DNA of 64,000 nt from Pseudomonas putida (GTDB taxonomy: Bacteria; Pseudomonadota; Gammaproteobacteria; Pseudomonadales; Pseudomonadaceae), in assembly GCA_029953615.1 (NCBI GenBank), contig CP124529.1:3596501-3660500 (forward strand). Direction: 5' to 3'. Under the pieces are notes generated by a model. It saw only the letters and a list, made by a program, of their open reading frames with translations. It had not been told where the DNA came from and did no database searches. Numbering within the stretch: the stretch's first letter is position 1; each line of letters begins with the position of its first letter. Positions 20,931 to 39,553 of this stretch are shown one piece after another. The position numbers were made by a program, and so were the translations under genes.

Positions 20931-21554
20931 ATGCAAATTGGACTGGACTTCAACCTGGTCGAGGACCTGGTCGCCGGCGTCGACGAAGTGGGCCGTGGCC
21001 CGCTGTGCGGCGCGGTGGTGACCGCCGCGGTGATCCTCGACCCGGCGCGCCCGATCCTCGGCCTGAACGATTCGAAGAAACTCACCGAAGCCAGGCGTGA
21101 AGCGCTGTTCGACGAGATCTGCGAAAAGGCCCTGAGCTTCTGCATCGCCCGCGCCGAGGTCGAGGAAATCGACCGACTGAACATCCTGCATGCAACCATG
21201 CTGGCCATGCAGCGCGCCGTGGAAGGCTTGCACATTACACCGAAGCTGGCCCTGATCGACGGTAACCGCTGCCCGAAACTGGCCGTACCGGCGTCGCCGG
21301 TGGTCAAGGGTGATAGCCAGGTGCCGGCAATCGCGGCGGCGTCGATCCTGGCCAAGGTGACCCGTGACCGGGAGATGAGCGCATTCGAGCTGATCTACCC
21401 GGGTTATGGCATTGGCGGACACAAGGGCTACCCGACCCCGGTGCACCTCGAGGCGCTGGCACGCTTGGGGCCAACGCCCATTCATCGGCGTTCCTTTGCC
21501 CCGGTGCGGGCTGCGTGGGACGCGCTTGAAGGCGTCACCGACTCGCTGATCTGA
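20931..21554 (+). CDS. rnhB: Ribonuclease HII
   Basis: Cleaves the RNA strand of RNA-DNA hybrids and single ribonucleotides embedded in DNA. The 207-residue product has the acidic active-site residues in [13 protein letters not shown] and in the [10 protein letters not shown] region, with the later [15 protein letters not shown] motif. I start it at the ATG at 20931, one base after the lpxB stop; in-frame codons upstream overlap lpxB. A REP pair follows before dnaE. Confidence 0.96.
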   Translation: MQIGLDFNLVEDLVAGVDEVGRGPLCGAVVTAAVILDPARPILGLNDSKKLTEARREALFDEICEKALSFCIARAEVEEIDRLNILHATMLAMQRAVEGLHITPKLALIDGNRCPKLAVPASPVVKGDSQVPAIAAASILAKVTRDREMSAFELIYPGYGIGGHKGYPTPVHLEALARLGPTPIHRRSFAPVRAAWDALEGVTDSLI

Positions 21555-21559
21555 CTTCT

Positions 21560-21657
21560 GGGGCCGCTTTGCGGCCCTTCGCGGGCATGCCCGCTCCCAC
21601 AGGTATGTCGCCGCTATACCCCTGTGGGAGAGGGCGCGCCCGCGAAGGGCTGTGAAG
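21560..21657. repeat. REP pair between rnhB and dnaE
   Basis: Inverted REP units (ttcgcgggcatgcccgctccc and a diverged reverse copy) span 21578-21646, preceded by a small ggggccgctttgcggccc hairpin. It probably ends or stabilises the upstream transcript. Confidence 0.8.
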
Positions 21658-21727
21658 CAGCCCAAAAAACATGTCCATTTAAGCTACAATCCCGCCCTTG
21701 TCGTTCAGCACTGCTACAGGATCTTCC

Positions 21728-25258
<3,531 letters not shown>

Positions 25259-25365
25259 ACCGACAAAAAATTTAATCTCGACCTGAATGCGCCTGATCCC
25301 TTAAGGTAGGGCGCCAAACGGATCAACCGGCCGGCCGCCTGGCCGTAGACCCAAGACGGATGACT

Positions 25366-26313
25366 ATGAACCCGAATTTTCTCGATTTCGAACAGCCGAT
25401 TGCCGACCTGCAAGCCAAGATCGAAGGCCTGCGCCTGGTAGGCAACGACAACTCGCTGAACATCAGCGATGAAATTGCCCGTCTGCAAGACAAGAGCAAC
25501 ACTCTGACCGAAAGCATCTTCGGCAACCTGACCAGCTGGCAGATCGCTCGCCTGGCTCGTCACCCGCGTCGTCCTTACACCCTGGACTACCTGGAGCACA
25601 TCTTCACCGAGTTCGAAGAGCTGCACGGCGACCGCCACTTCTCCGACGACGCTGCCATCGTCGGTGGTACCGCGCGCCTGGACGGCAAGCCGGTCATGGT
25701 CATCGGCCACCAGAAGGGCCGTGAAGTACGCGAGAAGGTGCGCCGCAACTTCGGCATGCCGCGCCCTGAAGGCTACCGCAAGGCGTGCCGCCTGATGGAA
25801 ATGGCCGAGCGCTTCAAGATGCCGATCCTGACCTTCATCGATACCCCTGGCGCCTACCCGGGCATCGACGCCGAAGAGCGCAACCAGAGTGAGGCCATCG
25901 CCTGGAACCTGCGCGTGATGGCGCGCCTGAAAACCCCGATCATCGCCACCGTGATCGGTGAGGGTGGTTCCGGCGGTGCGCTGGCCATCGGCGTGTGCGA
26001 CCAGTTGAACATGCTGCAGTATTCCACCTACTCGGTGATCTCCCCGGAAGGCTGCGCCTCGATCCTGTGGAAGACCGCCGACAAGGCAGCCGACGCGGCC
26101 GAGGCCATGGGCATCACTGCCGAGCGCCTGAAGAGCCTGAACATCGTCGACAAGGTCATTCAGGAGCCGCTGGGCGGCGCCCACCGTGACCCGGCGAAAA
26201 TGTCGGAAAGCATCCGTGCCGACCTGGTACAGCAGCTGGACATGCTCGGCAAACTCGACCACGACGCGCTGCTGGCTCGCCGTTACGATCGCCTGATGAG
26301 CTACGGCATCTGA
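25366..26313 (+). CDS. accA: Acetyl-CoA carboxylase carboxyltransferase subunit alpha
   Basis: With AccD it transfers the carboxyl group from biotin-BCCP to acetyl-CoA, forming malonyl-CoA, the first step of fatty acid synthesis. The 315-residue product starts [16 protein letters not shown] and shows the crotonase-like core with [15 protein letters not shown] and [11 protein letters not shown] (oxyanion hole and CoA site). A second in-frame ATG six bases upstream exists; the 315-residue form is standard. It follows dnaE by 107 bases, the usual order. A variant REP pair follows. Confidence 0.97.
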   Translation: MNPNFLDFEQPIADLQAKIEGLRLVGNDNSLNISDEIARLQDKSNTLTESIFGNLTSWQIARLARHPRRPYTLDYLEHIFTEFEELHGDRHFSDDAAIVGGTARLDGKPVMVIGHQKGREVREKVRRNFGMPRPEGYRKACRLMEMAERFKMPILTFIDTPGAYPGIDAEERNQSEAIAWNLRVMARLKTPIIATVIGEGGSGGALAIGVCDQLNMLQYSTYSVISPEGCASILWKTADKAADAAEAMGITAERLKSLNIVDKVIQEPLGGAHRDPAKMSESIRADLVQQLDMLGKLDHDALLARRYDRLMSYGI

Positions 26314-26322
26314 TAGATCCCT

Positions 26323-26416
26323 GGGGCCGCTCTGCGGCCCTTTCGCCGGCAAGCCAGCTCCCACATTGTCCGTGTTCACGCCGATCTTTGTGGGAGCTGG
26401 CTTGCCGGCGAAAGGG
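26323..26416. repeat. Variant REP pair between accA and tilS
   Basis: Inverted units of a second REP subtype (ttcgccggcaagccagctccc and its reverse copy) at 26342-26413, preceded by a ggggccgctctgcggccc hairpin. The core uses gccggcaagccagc rather than gcgggcttgcccgc; the same subtype recurs near 59.5 kb. Confidence 0.8.
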
Positions 26417-26458
26417 GTGCAAAGCACCCCCGGCAATCTCAAGCCATGTGAGGCCCCG

Positions 26459-27742
26459 ATGATCAACCTCACCCCCTGGCTCAACGCCCCCACCTGGTAC
26501 ATCGCCTTTTCCGGTGGCCTCGACTCCACCGTGCTCCTGCACCTGCTAGCCAGCCACGCCCGCAATCACGCATCCCCACCATTGCGCGCCATCCACGTCC
26601 ACCATGGCCTGCAAGCCGCCGCCGACACCTGGCCCGCCCACTGCCAAGCCATCTGCGACAGCCTGGGTATCGAACTCCAGGTCATCCACGTTCAGGTCTC
26701 CCCCGGCACCAGCCTCGAACAGGCCGCCCGCGACGCCCGCTATGCCGCCTTCAGGCAAGCCCTCGGCCCAGGCGACATCCTGTTCACCGGCCAGCATTGC
26801 GACGACCAGGCCGAAACCCTGCTGTTCCGCCTGCTGCGGGGCGCCGGCCTGCGTGGCCTGGCAGCAATGCCGGGGCAGCGGGTGCTAGGGCAGGGCAGCC
26901 TGGTCAGGCCATTGCTGGGCTGTTCCCGCCAGCAACTGCAGGACTACGCCCAGGCTAATGGCCTGGCCTGGATCGAAGATCCGTCCAACGCTGATACACA
27001 ATTTGCCCGCAACTACCTGCGCCGCGAAGTGTTTCCGCTGCTTCGGCAGCGTTGGCCGCAAGCCAGCCAGAATTTCGCCCGCGCCGCCGAGCACCTGGGC
27101 GAAGCCCAGGGGCTGCTGGACGAATTGGCCCAGGACGACCTGGCGCTCGCCGGGGCCGGCGCGCCGCTGGCCTGGCCGGGGCTGGCCTCCCTCGACCTGG
27201 CAACCCTGGTGGCGCTGTCGCCTGCCCGTCAACGCAATGCCCTGCAATACTGGCTGAGCCGGCGCAGCCGCCTGCCCGACACCCGCCACTGGGCCGGCTG
27301 GGCGGACCTGCGCGATGCCGCCGCCGATGCCCGGCCCGTCTGGCAGCTTGCCGATGGGCAACTGCTGCGCAGCCATGGGCGCATCTGGTGGTTGAGCGGC
27401 GACTGGCTGCAGCTGCCCACGGGCGAGCTGGCCTGGGTCGATCCCGGCAAGCCGTTGCTGTTGCCGGGTAACGGTTGGGTGCGTCTTGCTGGCGCAGCGC
27501 CACTGGGCGGCTTGCGCATCGCCTACCGCCAGGGCGGTGAAGTGCTGGACCTTCCCGGCCGCGGCCGACGCGACCTCAAGCGCCTGCTCAACGAACTGCA
27601 GGTCCCGTTCTTCCTGCGTCCGCGCCTGCCACTGCTGTACCAGGGCGAGCGCCTGCTGGCAGTGGCCAACCTGCCCGGGCTGGTGCAGGCGGATTGCCAG
27701 CTGTACTGGCAGTTGCCGACGAACGCGCAAGGTTTGAGCTGA
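26459..27742 (+). CDS. tilS: tRNA(Ile)-lysidine synthetase TilS
   Basis: Adds lysine to the wobble cytidine (C34) of tRNA-Ile(CAU), switching its decoding from AUG to AUA; essential in most bacteria. The 427-residue product has the PP-loop ATP-binding motif FSGGLDST (about residues 17-24), the HVHHGLQ segment and the GQHCDDQAETLLFRLLRG motif, then the TilS C-terminal domains. The ATG at 26459 gives MINLTPWLN; upstream in-frame codons lie in the REP pair. It lies between accA and pyrG, as in other pseudomonads. Confidence 0.95.
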   Translation: MINLTPWLNAPTWYIAFSGGLDSTVLLHLLASHARNHASPPLRAIHVHHGLQAAADTWPAHCQAICDSLGIELQVIHVQVSPGTSLEQAARDARYAAFRQALGPGDILFTGQHCDDQAETLLFRLLRGAGLRGLAAMPGQRVLGQGSLVRPLLGCSRQQLQDYAQANGLAWIEDPSNADTQFARNYLRREVFPLLRQRWPQASQNFARAAEHLGEAQGLLDELAQDDLALAGAGAPLAWPGLASLDLATLVALSPARQRNALQYWLSRRSRLPDTRHWAGWADLRDAAADARPVWQLADGQLLRSHGRIWWLSGDWLQLPTGELAWVDPGKPLLLPGNGWVRLAGAAPLGGLRIAYRQGGEVLDLPGRGRRDLKRLLNELQVPFFLRPRLPLLYQGERLLAVANLPGLVQADCQLYWQLPTNAQGLS

Positions 27743-27762
27743 AGGGTACATTCGGGTAGACT
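27734..27762 (+). promoter_or_regulatory. Candidate sigma-70 promoter for pyrG
   Basis: TTGAGC (27734-27739) and TAGACT (27757-27762) are spaced by 17 bases at the very end of tilS and in the gap after it. It would give a pyrG-kdsA leader of about 245 bases. The rest of the 269-base gap (27743-28011) contains short GC-rich hairpins (for example ccggggataccccTGG near 27871) but no gene I can support. Confidence 0.45.
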
Positions 27763-27990
27763 ACCCTCCCTTCTTGATACAGCTTCTGTGGGTTCCGCGA
27801 AAACACAGGAGTTGCCGATTACCAAGCAGTTTTTTGCTGGGCTGATTCTGAAAATGACGAGCGAGCTCCATGCCGGGGATACCCCTGGTCTGTACAGACG
27901 CGGCAGTTTTTCGAGATGCACTGTGATTGACGCAGGTGATCGGGGGCTTCGGCCTTCCTTCGCTTTCTCCGGCGGCGCTGGCCGCCTTAA

Positions 27991-30489
<2,499 letters not shown>

Positions 30490-30523
30490 AGCTCGATTCT
30501 CGGGTAAAGTACCGTCCGATCCA

Positions 30524-30545
30524 CCCCTGACCAGTCGGTCAGGGG
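30524..30545 (+). terminator. Hairpin after kdsA, possible terminator
   Basis: Stem CCCCTGACC (30524-30532) / GGTCAGGGG (30537-30545) with a four-base loop, 35 bases past the kdsA stop. The following bases are only modestly T-rich, so it may be a weak terminator or a leader structure of eno. Confidence 0.5.
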
Positions 30546-30609
30546 TTCCCTTCACCCGGCCTGCCCACTGCAAGTCCGCCCGGTGAACGGCAAGAATTTC
30601 CTAAGCTAA

Positions 30610-31932
<1,323 letters not shown>

Positions 31933-32015
31933 GCAAGAGATGGTAAAAAGACAGCAGCCGGAGTTGTAGGAACGTTCGTACTGATCTTTCCTACATTCCA
32001 ACGGGTTTACTGTCG

Positions 32016-32043
32016 ACGAAGCCTGGCCTCGGCCAGGCTTCGT
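32016..32043 (+). terminator. 28-base palindrome after eno, probable terminator
   Basis: Nearly perfect stem ACGAAGCCTGGCC (32016-32028) / GGCCAGGCTTCGT (32031-32043) with a two-base loop, 83 bases after the eno stop. No T run follows, so it could stabilise the eno mRNA or end transcription with help from Rho. Confidence 0.55.
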
Positions 32044-32101
32044 GCTATTCGAGGCCCCGAAGTAAACGATACCCGGCAGCCTTTTTAACCTGGATAACGT
32101 G

Positions 32102-32383
32102 ATGCGCAGTCCCTATTGGTTGTTCCTCGTCCTGCTCCTGCTACTGGGTGGCCTGCAGTACCGCCTGTGGGTGGGTAACGGCAGCCTGGCGCAAGTGACC
32201 GAGCTGAAGCAGCAGATTGCCGAGCAGCATGCCGAAAACGAGCGCCTGCTCGAGCGCAACCGCGTGCTCGATGCCGAAGTGCTGGAACTTAAAAAAGGCA
32301 TGGAGACCGTTGAAGAGCGGGCTCGCCACGAATTGGGAATGGTCAAAGAGGGCGAAACCCTCTTCCAGTTGCCACAAAAATGA
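32102..32383 (+). CDS. ftsB: Cell division protein FtsB
   Basis: Small bitopic divisome protein that forms a complex with FtsL and FtsQ and helps activate septal peptidoglycan synthesis. The 93-residue product has one N-terminal membrane helix (about residues 5-21), then a periplasmic coiled coil (about 28-70) rich in Leu, Glu and Gln. The ATG at 32102 is preferred over the GTG three bases earlier. The stop overlaps the ispD start by four bases, a conserved ftsB-ispD pairing. Confidence 0.93.
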   Translation: MRSPYWLFLVLLLLLGGLQYRLWVGNGSLAQVTELKQQIAEQHAENERLLERNRVLDAEVLELKKGMETVEERARHELGMVKEGETLFQLPQK

Positions 32384-33087
32384 TCGAACCATTACCGGCC
32401 TTCTGGGCCGTGATTCCTGCTGCGGGCATCGGTGCCCGCATGGCTGCCGACCGCCCCAAGCAGTACCTGGAGCTGGCCGGGCAGACCATTCTCGAGCACA
32501 GCCTCGACTGTTTTCTTGGCCATCCGATGCTCAAGGGCGTGGTGGTCAGCATTGCCGAAGACGACCCGTACTGGCCTCGCCTGCGCTGCGCCGGTGACCC
32601 GCGCATCCAGCGCGCGGCGGGCGGCCGCGAGCGTGCCGATTCGGTGCTCAATGCCTTGCTAATGCTGCATGCCCAAGGGGCCGCGGACAGCGACTGGGTG
32701 CTGGTGCACGATGCCGCGCGACCGAACCTGGCGCGCAGCGATCTGGACAAACTGTTGTCGGAGCTGGCGAACGACCCGGTGGGTGGCCTGCTGGCGGTGC
32801 CGGCGCGCGATACCCTCAAGCGGGCCAATGCCGATGGCCGGGTGGGCGCCACCGTAGACCGCAGTACCGTCTGGCAGGCCTATACCCCGCAGATGTTCCG
32901 CCTGGGGGCGTTGCATCGGGCGCTGGCCGAGTGCCTGGTGTCGGATGTGCCGGTGACCGACGAGTCCTCTGCCATCGAGTGGTCCGGCCAGGCGCCGCGG
33001 CTGGTCGAAGGGCGCAGCGACAACATCAAGGTGACCCGGCCGGAAGACCTGGAGTGGTTGCGCCAGCGTTGGGCAGGGCGCCGCTGA
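32380..33087 (+). CDS. ispD: 2-C-methyl-D-erythritol 4-phosphate cytidylyltransferase
   Basis: Third step of the MEP isoprenoid pathway: couples MEP with CTP to give CDP-methylerythritol. The 235-residue product shows the CTP-binding motif AAGIGARMAADRPKQYLELAG near the N terminus, VHDAARPNL in the middle and DESSAIEW near the C terminus, all typical. It is translationally coupled to ftsB. ispF lies 3.3 kb downstream rather than adjacent. Confidence 0.96.
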   Translation: MIEPLPAFWAVIPAAGIGARMAADRPKQYLELAGQTILEHSLDCFLGHPMLKGVVVSIAEDDPYWPRLRCAGDPRIQRAAGGRERADSVLNALLMLHAQGAADSDWVLVHDAARPNLARSDLDKLLSELANDPVGGLLAVPARDTLKRANADGRVGATVDRSTVWQAYTPQMFRLGALHRALAECLVSDVPVTDESSAIEWSGQAPRLVEGRSDNIKVTRPEDLEWLRQRWAGRR

Positions 33088-33099
33088 ATTTCTTGCTCC

Positions 33100-33191
33100 T
33101 GTGCCGGCCTCTTCGCGGGCTTGCCCGCTCCCACAGTGAAGGTATGCGCAGTACCTGTGGGAGCGGGCAAGCCCGCGAATAGGCCGGCACA
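33100..33191. repeat. REP pair between ispD and a convergent LysR gene
   Basis: Inverted REP units at 33112-33179, extended outward by a further pairing tgtgccggcct / aggccggcaca, so the whole 92-base element can form one long hairpin. It lies between two convergent genes. Confidence 0.85.
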
Positions 33192-33204
33192 GGCAGCGCA
33201 CCCC

Positions 33205-34101
33205 TCAGCCGAACCGATACTCCGGCAACCCCGCCAACCCTTCCTTCAGGTAATCCACCAGCCGCCGCACCTTCGGCGACAGGTGCCGCTGCTGTGGATA
33301 CAGTGCCCACACTGCTGTATTCGGCGGCTGGTGCGCCTCCAGCAACGACACCAGCGCGCCACTGTTCAAGTGCTCCAGCACGTAATAGTCGGGTAACTGG
33401 CACAACCCCATCCCCTGCAGCGCCGCATCCAGCACCGCCTGCCCGCTGTTGCAACGCCAGTTGCCCTGCACCCGCTGGCTGATCTCGCGACCGTCCTGCT
33501 GCAGCGCCCACAAGTCCGAACTGCCCACCAGGCAATTGTGCCGCGCCAGTTCGGACAGGCTGTGTGGCCGGCCATAACGTTCCAGGTAAGCCGGCGAGGC
33601 GCACAGGTACATTCGCCGGGGCGCCAGGCGGGTTGCCACCAGTCGCGAGTCGGCCAGCCGGCCCAGGCGGATGGCCAGGTCCATGCCTTCATGCACCAGG
33701 TCGAGGGTGTGGTTGCTCAGCTCCACATCCACCCGCAACTGCGGGTACAGCGCCATGAACCGCGTCACCAGCGGTACGATGAAGCGCTCGCCATAGGCCA
33801 CCGCGCAGGTCATGCGCAGCAAACCCTTGGGCTCGCTGGCCAGGTCACCCATGGCGCGCAGGGCTTCCTCACGGCCATCCTGCAGGCGCTGGCAGTGCTG
33901 CAGGAATGTCTGCCCGGCCTCGCTCAGGGTCACCCGCCGGGTACTGCGGTACAGCAGGCGCGTCTGCAGCCGTTCCTCCAGCCGGGCAATCTGCCGGCTG
34001 ATATGCGAGGAGGAAACCCCCAGGCGCTCGGCGGCCGCGGTGAACTGGCCCGATTCGGCCACGGCGACGAATTCGTCGATGCCTTCCCAGCGGCTGCTCA
34101 T
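33205..34101 (-). CDS. LysR-family transcriptional regulator, divergent from adhC
   Basis: DNA-binding regulator of 298 residues. The N-terminal winged helix-turn-helix (about residues 5-65) reads FVAVAESGQFTAAAERLGVSSSHISRQIARLEE; the effector-binding domain follows (about 90-295). It belongs to the CrgA-like subgroup (GLLRMTCAVAYGERFIVPL). The start lies 105 bases from the divergent adhC start, so autoregulation and control of adhC-fghA are plausible but unproven. The effector cannot be read from the sequence. No frmR-like gene is present nearby, so this is the obvious candidate regulator. Confidence 0.88.
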   Translation of the reverse strand: MSSRWEGIDEFVAVAESGQFTAAAERLGVSSSHISRQIARLEERLQTRLLYRSTRRVTLSEAGQTFLQHCQRLQDGREEALRAMGDLASEPKGLLRMTCAVAYGERFIVPLVTRFMALYPQLRVDVELSNHTLDLVHEGMDLAIRLGRLADSRLVATRLAPRRMYLCASPAYLERYGRPHSLSELARHNCLVGSSDLWALQQDGREISQRVQGNWRCNSGQAVLDAALQGMGLCQLPDYYVLEHLNSGALVSLLEAHQPPNTAVWALYPQQRHLSPKVRRLVDYLKEGLAGLPEYRFG

Positions 34102-34182
34102 GGATTATCCCTGTATGGCAATAATGTTTTGTCTTTGGCTGGATTATTCATCAAATGGCGGTGAATTACACTGCCAGACTGA

Positions 34183-35319
<1,137 letters not shown>

Positions 35320-35327
35320 GGTTTGCC

Positions 35328-36182
35328 ATGAGCCTGGATAACATCTCCTGCCAGAAGAGCTTCGGCGGCTGGCACAAGCGTTACCGGCATCACTCCAAGG
35401 TGCTGGGCTGCGACATGGTGTTCGCCGTGTACCTGCCGCCGCAGGCCGAACAGGGCGAGAAGCTGCCGGTGCTGTACTGGCTCAGCGGCCTCACCTGCAC
35501 CGACGAGAACTTCATGCAGAAGGCCGGCGCCCAGCGCCTGGCCGCGGAGCTTGGGCTGATCATCGTCGCCCCCGACACCAGCCCGCGTGGCGAGCAGGTG
35601 CCGGGTGACCCGGACGGCGCCTGGGACTTCGGCCTGGGTGCCGGTTTCTACCTCAATGCCACTCAGCAGCCCTGGGCCCAGCACTACCGCATGCAAGACT
35701 ATGTGGTGGAGGAGTTGCCTGCGTTGATCGAGGCACACTTCCCCGCCTCGGGCGAGCGCAGCATCAGTGGCCACTCCATGGGTGGGCATGGCGCACTGGT
35801 GTGTGCCTTGCGCAACCCGGGGCGCTACCGCTCGGTGTCGGCGTTTTCGCCGATCAGCAACCCGATGGATTGCCCGTGGGGCGAGAAAGCCTTCAGCCGC
35901 TACCTGGGTGAAGACCGTGCGCGCTGGCGCGAGTGGGATGCCAGCGTGCTGCTGGCCGAAACCGCGGCTGGCGAGTGCCCGCCATTGCTGGTGGACCAGG
36001 GCGACCGCGACGACTTCCTCGAAAAGCAGCTCAAGCCTGAAGCGCTGGAGCAGGCGGCACGCAAAGGAGGGCATGAACTGACCCTGCGGCTGCAGCCTGG
36101 CTATGACCACAGCTATTACTTCATCGCCAGCTTCATCGAGGAACACTTGCGTCATCATGCGGTGGCGCTGGGGCGGGTGTAA
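35328..36182 (+). CDS. fghA: S-formylglutathione hydrolase
   Basis: Hydrolyses S-formylglutathione to formate and glutathione, completing formaldehyde detoxification with adhC. The 284-residue product is an alpha/beta-hydrolase of the esterase D family with the nucleophile in [13 protein letters not shown], and the catalytic Asp and His later ([10 protein letters not shown] and YDHSYYF). It lies eight bases after adhC. Also called frmB. Confidence 0.96.
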   Translation: MSLDNISCQKSFGGWHKRYRHHSKVLGCDMVFAVYLPPQAEQGEKLPVLYWLSGLTCTDENFMQKAGAQRLAAELGLIIVAPDTSPRGEQVPGDPDGAWDFGLGAGFYLNATQQPWAQHYRMQDYVVEELPALIEAHFPASGERSISGHSMGGHGALVCALRNPGRYRSVSAFSPISNPMDCPWGEKAFSRYLGEDRARWREWDASVLLAETAAGECPPLLVDQGDRDDFLEKQLKPEALEQAARKGGHELTLRLQPGYDHSYYFIASFIEEHLRHHAVALGRV

Positions 36183-36210
36183 GGCGTAGCTGCGGTGTTT
36201 GCTTGATCGC

Positions 36211-36330
36211 TTGTAGGAGCGGCCTTGTGTCGCGAAAGGGCCGCAAAGCGGCCCCCGGATTCAGGCGTTGACGCGGATATTGCCGGGGCTGCTTTGCAGC
36301 CCGATCGCGACGCAAGGCCGCTCCTACAAG
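36211..36330. repeat. Inverted repeat of a second repeat family between fghA and ispF
   Basis: A 120-base element with inverted ends ttgtaggagcggccttg (36211-36227) and caaggccgctcctacaa (36313-36329), and internal hairpins ggccgcaaagcggcc and ggctgctttgcagcc. Its sequence differs from the REP units elsewhere in the window, so it is a separate repeat family common in pseudomonads (known family type; identity inferred). Confidence 0.75.
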
Positions 36331-36364
36331 GCAGCCCCAATGGCGGCTAAAGCAGGTAGAATCA

Positions 36365-36390
36365 CGCCCTGACTCATTCAGGGCGTTTTT
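36365..36390 (+). terminator. Intrinsic terminator-like hairpin directly before the ispF start
   Basis: Stem CGCCCTGA (36365-36372) / TCAGGGCG (36378-36385), five-base loop, then five T residues ending two bases before the ispF ATG. It has every feature of a Rho-independent terminator and occupies the place where a ribosome-binding site should be. Confidence 0.75.
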
Positions 36391-36392
36391 CT

Positions 36393-36866
36393 ATGCGTAT
36401 TGGCCACGGCTACGATGTGCACCGTTTCTGCGACGGTGATTTCATTACCCTGGGCGGGGTGCGTATCCCCCACAAATACGGCCTCCTGGCCCACTCCGAC
36501 GGTGACGTGCTGCTGCATGCCCTGAGCGATGCCTTGCTTGGCGCGGCAGCGCTGGGCGACATCGGCAAGCACTTCCCCGACACCGACCCGCAGTTCAAGG
36601 GCGCCGACAGCCGCGTACTGCTGCGCCATGTGGTCGGCATCGTCCAGGCCAAGGGCTGGAAGGTCGGCAACATCGACACCACCATCGTCGCCCAGGCGCC
36701 GAAGATGGCCCCGCACATCGAAACCATGCGCCAGCTGATCGCCGAGGACCTGCAGGTTGCACTCGACCAGGTCAACGTCAAGGCTACCACCACCGAAAAG
36801 CTGGGCTTTACTGGCCGCGAGGAGGGCATCGCCGTGCATGCGGTTGCCCTGCTGCTGCCAGCATGA
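36393..36866 (+). CDS. ispF: 2-C-methyl-D-erythritol 2,4-cyclodiphosphate synthase
   Basis: Fifth step of the MEP isoprenoid pathway: cyclises CDP-methylerythritol 2-phosphate with loss of CMP. The 157-residue product starts [12 protein letters not shown] with the metal ligands Asp 8 and His 10, followed by the third His in [19 protein letters not shown]. The start is fixed by this motif, yet no Shine-Dalgarno sequence precedes it because a terminator-like hairpin ends two bases upstream. The stop overlaps the truD start by four bases. Confidence 0.96.
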   Translation: MRIGHGYDVHRFCDGDFITLGGVRIPHKYGLLAHSDGDVLLHALSDALLGAAALGDIGKHFPDTDPQFKGADSRVLLRHVVGIVQAKGWKVGNIDTTIVAQAPKMAPHIETMRQLIAEDLQVALDQVNVKATTTEKLGFTGREEGIAVHAVALLLPA

Positions 36867-37908
36867 CCGAACTGGAACTGCTGGGCCCGCGCGCATCGGG
36901 CGAACCATTGGGTACCGCCGTCCTCAAGGCGGTGGCCGAAGATTTCCAGGTCGACGAAGTGCTGGACATACCGCTGTCGGGCCAGGGCGAGCACCTGTGG
37001 TTGTGGGTCGAAAAGCGTGACCTGAACACCGAGGAGGCAGCCCGCCGCCTGGCACGTGCCGCTGGCGTGCCGGTGCGCACGATCAGCTACGCCGGCCTCA
37101 AGGACCGCCAGGCCCTGACCCGCCAGTGGTTCAGCCTGCACCTGCCGGGCAAGGCCGACCCGGACCTGTCGCGTGCCGAAGATGCCAGCCTGCGTGTGCT
37201 CAAGCAGGTGCGTCACCAGCGCAAGCTGCAGCGCGGCGCGCATTCGGCCAACGGCTTCACGCTGCGCCTGACTGCCCTGGCTGCCGATCACCAGGCGCTG
37301 GATGCGCGCCTGGAACAGCTCAAGCAGCACGGCGTGCCCAACTATTTCGGCACTCAGCGCTTCGGCCACGGTGGCGGCAACGTTCACGACGCCCTCGACT
37401 GGGCTGCACGCAAGGCCCTGCCCGAGCAGCGCAACGTGCGCTCGCGCCTGCTGTCGGCCGCGCGCAGCTACCTGTTCAACCAGGTGTTGGCGGCCCGTGT
37501 CGCCGATGGCAGCTGGGCGCGGGCCCAGGTGGGCGACCTGCTGGCGTTCACCGACAGCCGCAGCTTCTTCCCGGCAGGGGAGGCGGAATGTGCCGACCCG
37601 CGCCTGGCAATTCTCGACCTGCACCCGACCGGCCCGATGTGGGGGGCGGGCGATTCGCCGGCCGCTGGCCTCACAGCGCAGCTGGAAAACGCCGTCGGTG
37701 CGCGTCAGCCGGAACTTTGCCAGTGGTTGGCCCAGGCGGGCATGGATCACGAACGACGCATTCTGCGGCTCCCTATTGGCGGCCTTACGTGGCATTATCC
37801 CGAGCCTGATATCCTGCAACTGGAATTCGTCCTTCCGGCCGGATGCTTCGCCACCGTGGTGGTGCGCGAAGTCGTGGATCTGGTGTCGGCAGGGCAGACG
37901 GACAGCTC

Positions 37909-37921
<13 letters not shown>
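36863..37921 (+). CDS. truD: tRNA pseudouridine(13) synthase TruD
   Basis: Converts U13 of tRNA-Glu to pseudouridine. The 352-residue product has the catalytic Asp about 81 in [17 protein letters not shown], the [16 protein letters not shown] segment, and the inserted TRUD domain with [13 protein letters not shown]. It overlaps ispF by four bases and surE by thirteen bases, so translation is likely coupled through the ispF-truD-surE-pcm run. Confidence 0.95.
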
Positions 37922-39332
<1,411 letters not shown>

Positions 39333-39464
39333 CCACAGCGGGTTCGAACCGCGCGATATTTTTGCGCCAGCACCGAATTCTTGCCGCAACGCCCTGTCTA
39401 TCTGGCGGGGTGAAGCGCCAGCGCACAGCTTGCAGCAAGGCTTTGCAACAGTCTTCTACCAACC

Positions 39465-39493
39465 CTGCCAATGCTGGCGGGCTTGGTTATAAT
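39465..39493 (+). promoter_or_regulatory. Candidate sigma-70 promoter for nlpD(-rpoS)
   Basis: A consensus -10 TATAAT (39488-39493) follows CTGCCA (39465-39470) at 17 bases, about 60 bases before the nlpD start. In pseudomonads and enterics rpoS can also be read from promoters upstream of or within nlpD. Confidence 0.55.
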
Positions 39494-39553
39494 TGCAACA
39501 ATATTGCATTTCTTGTCTTCATATCGTTTTTCGGCACCATGAGGGGAGCGCGG

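Noticed and set aside
27752..27766. GGGTAG-A-CTACCC as a terminator for tilS
   Set aside because: A one-base loop cannot form a stable hairpin and no T run follows; the TAGACT part is better read as a -10 element.
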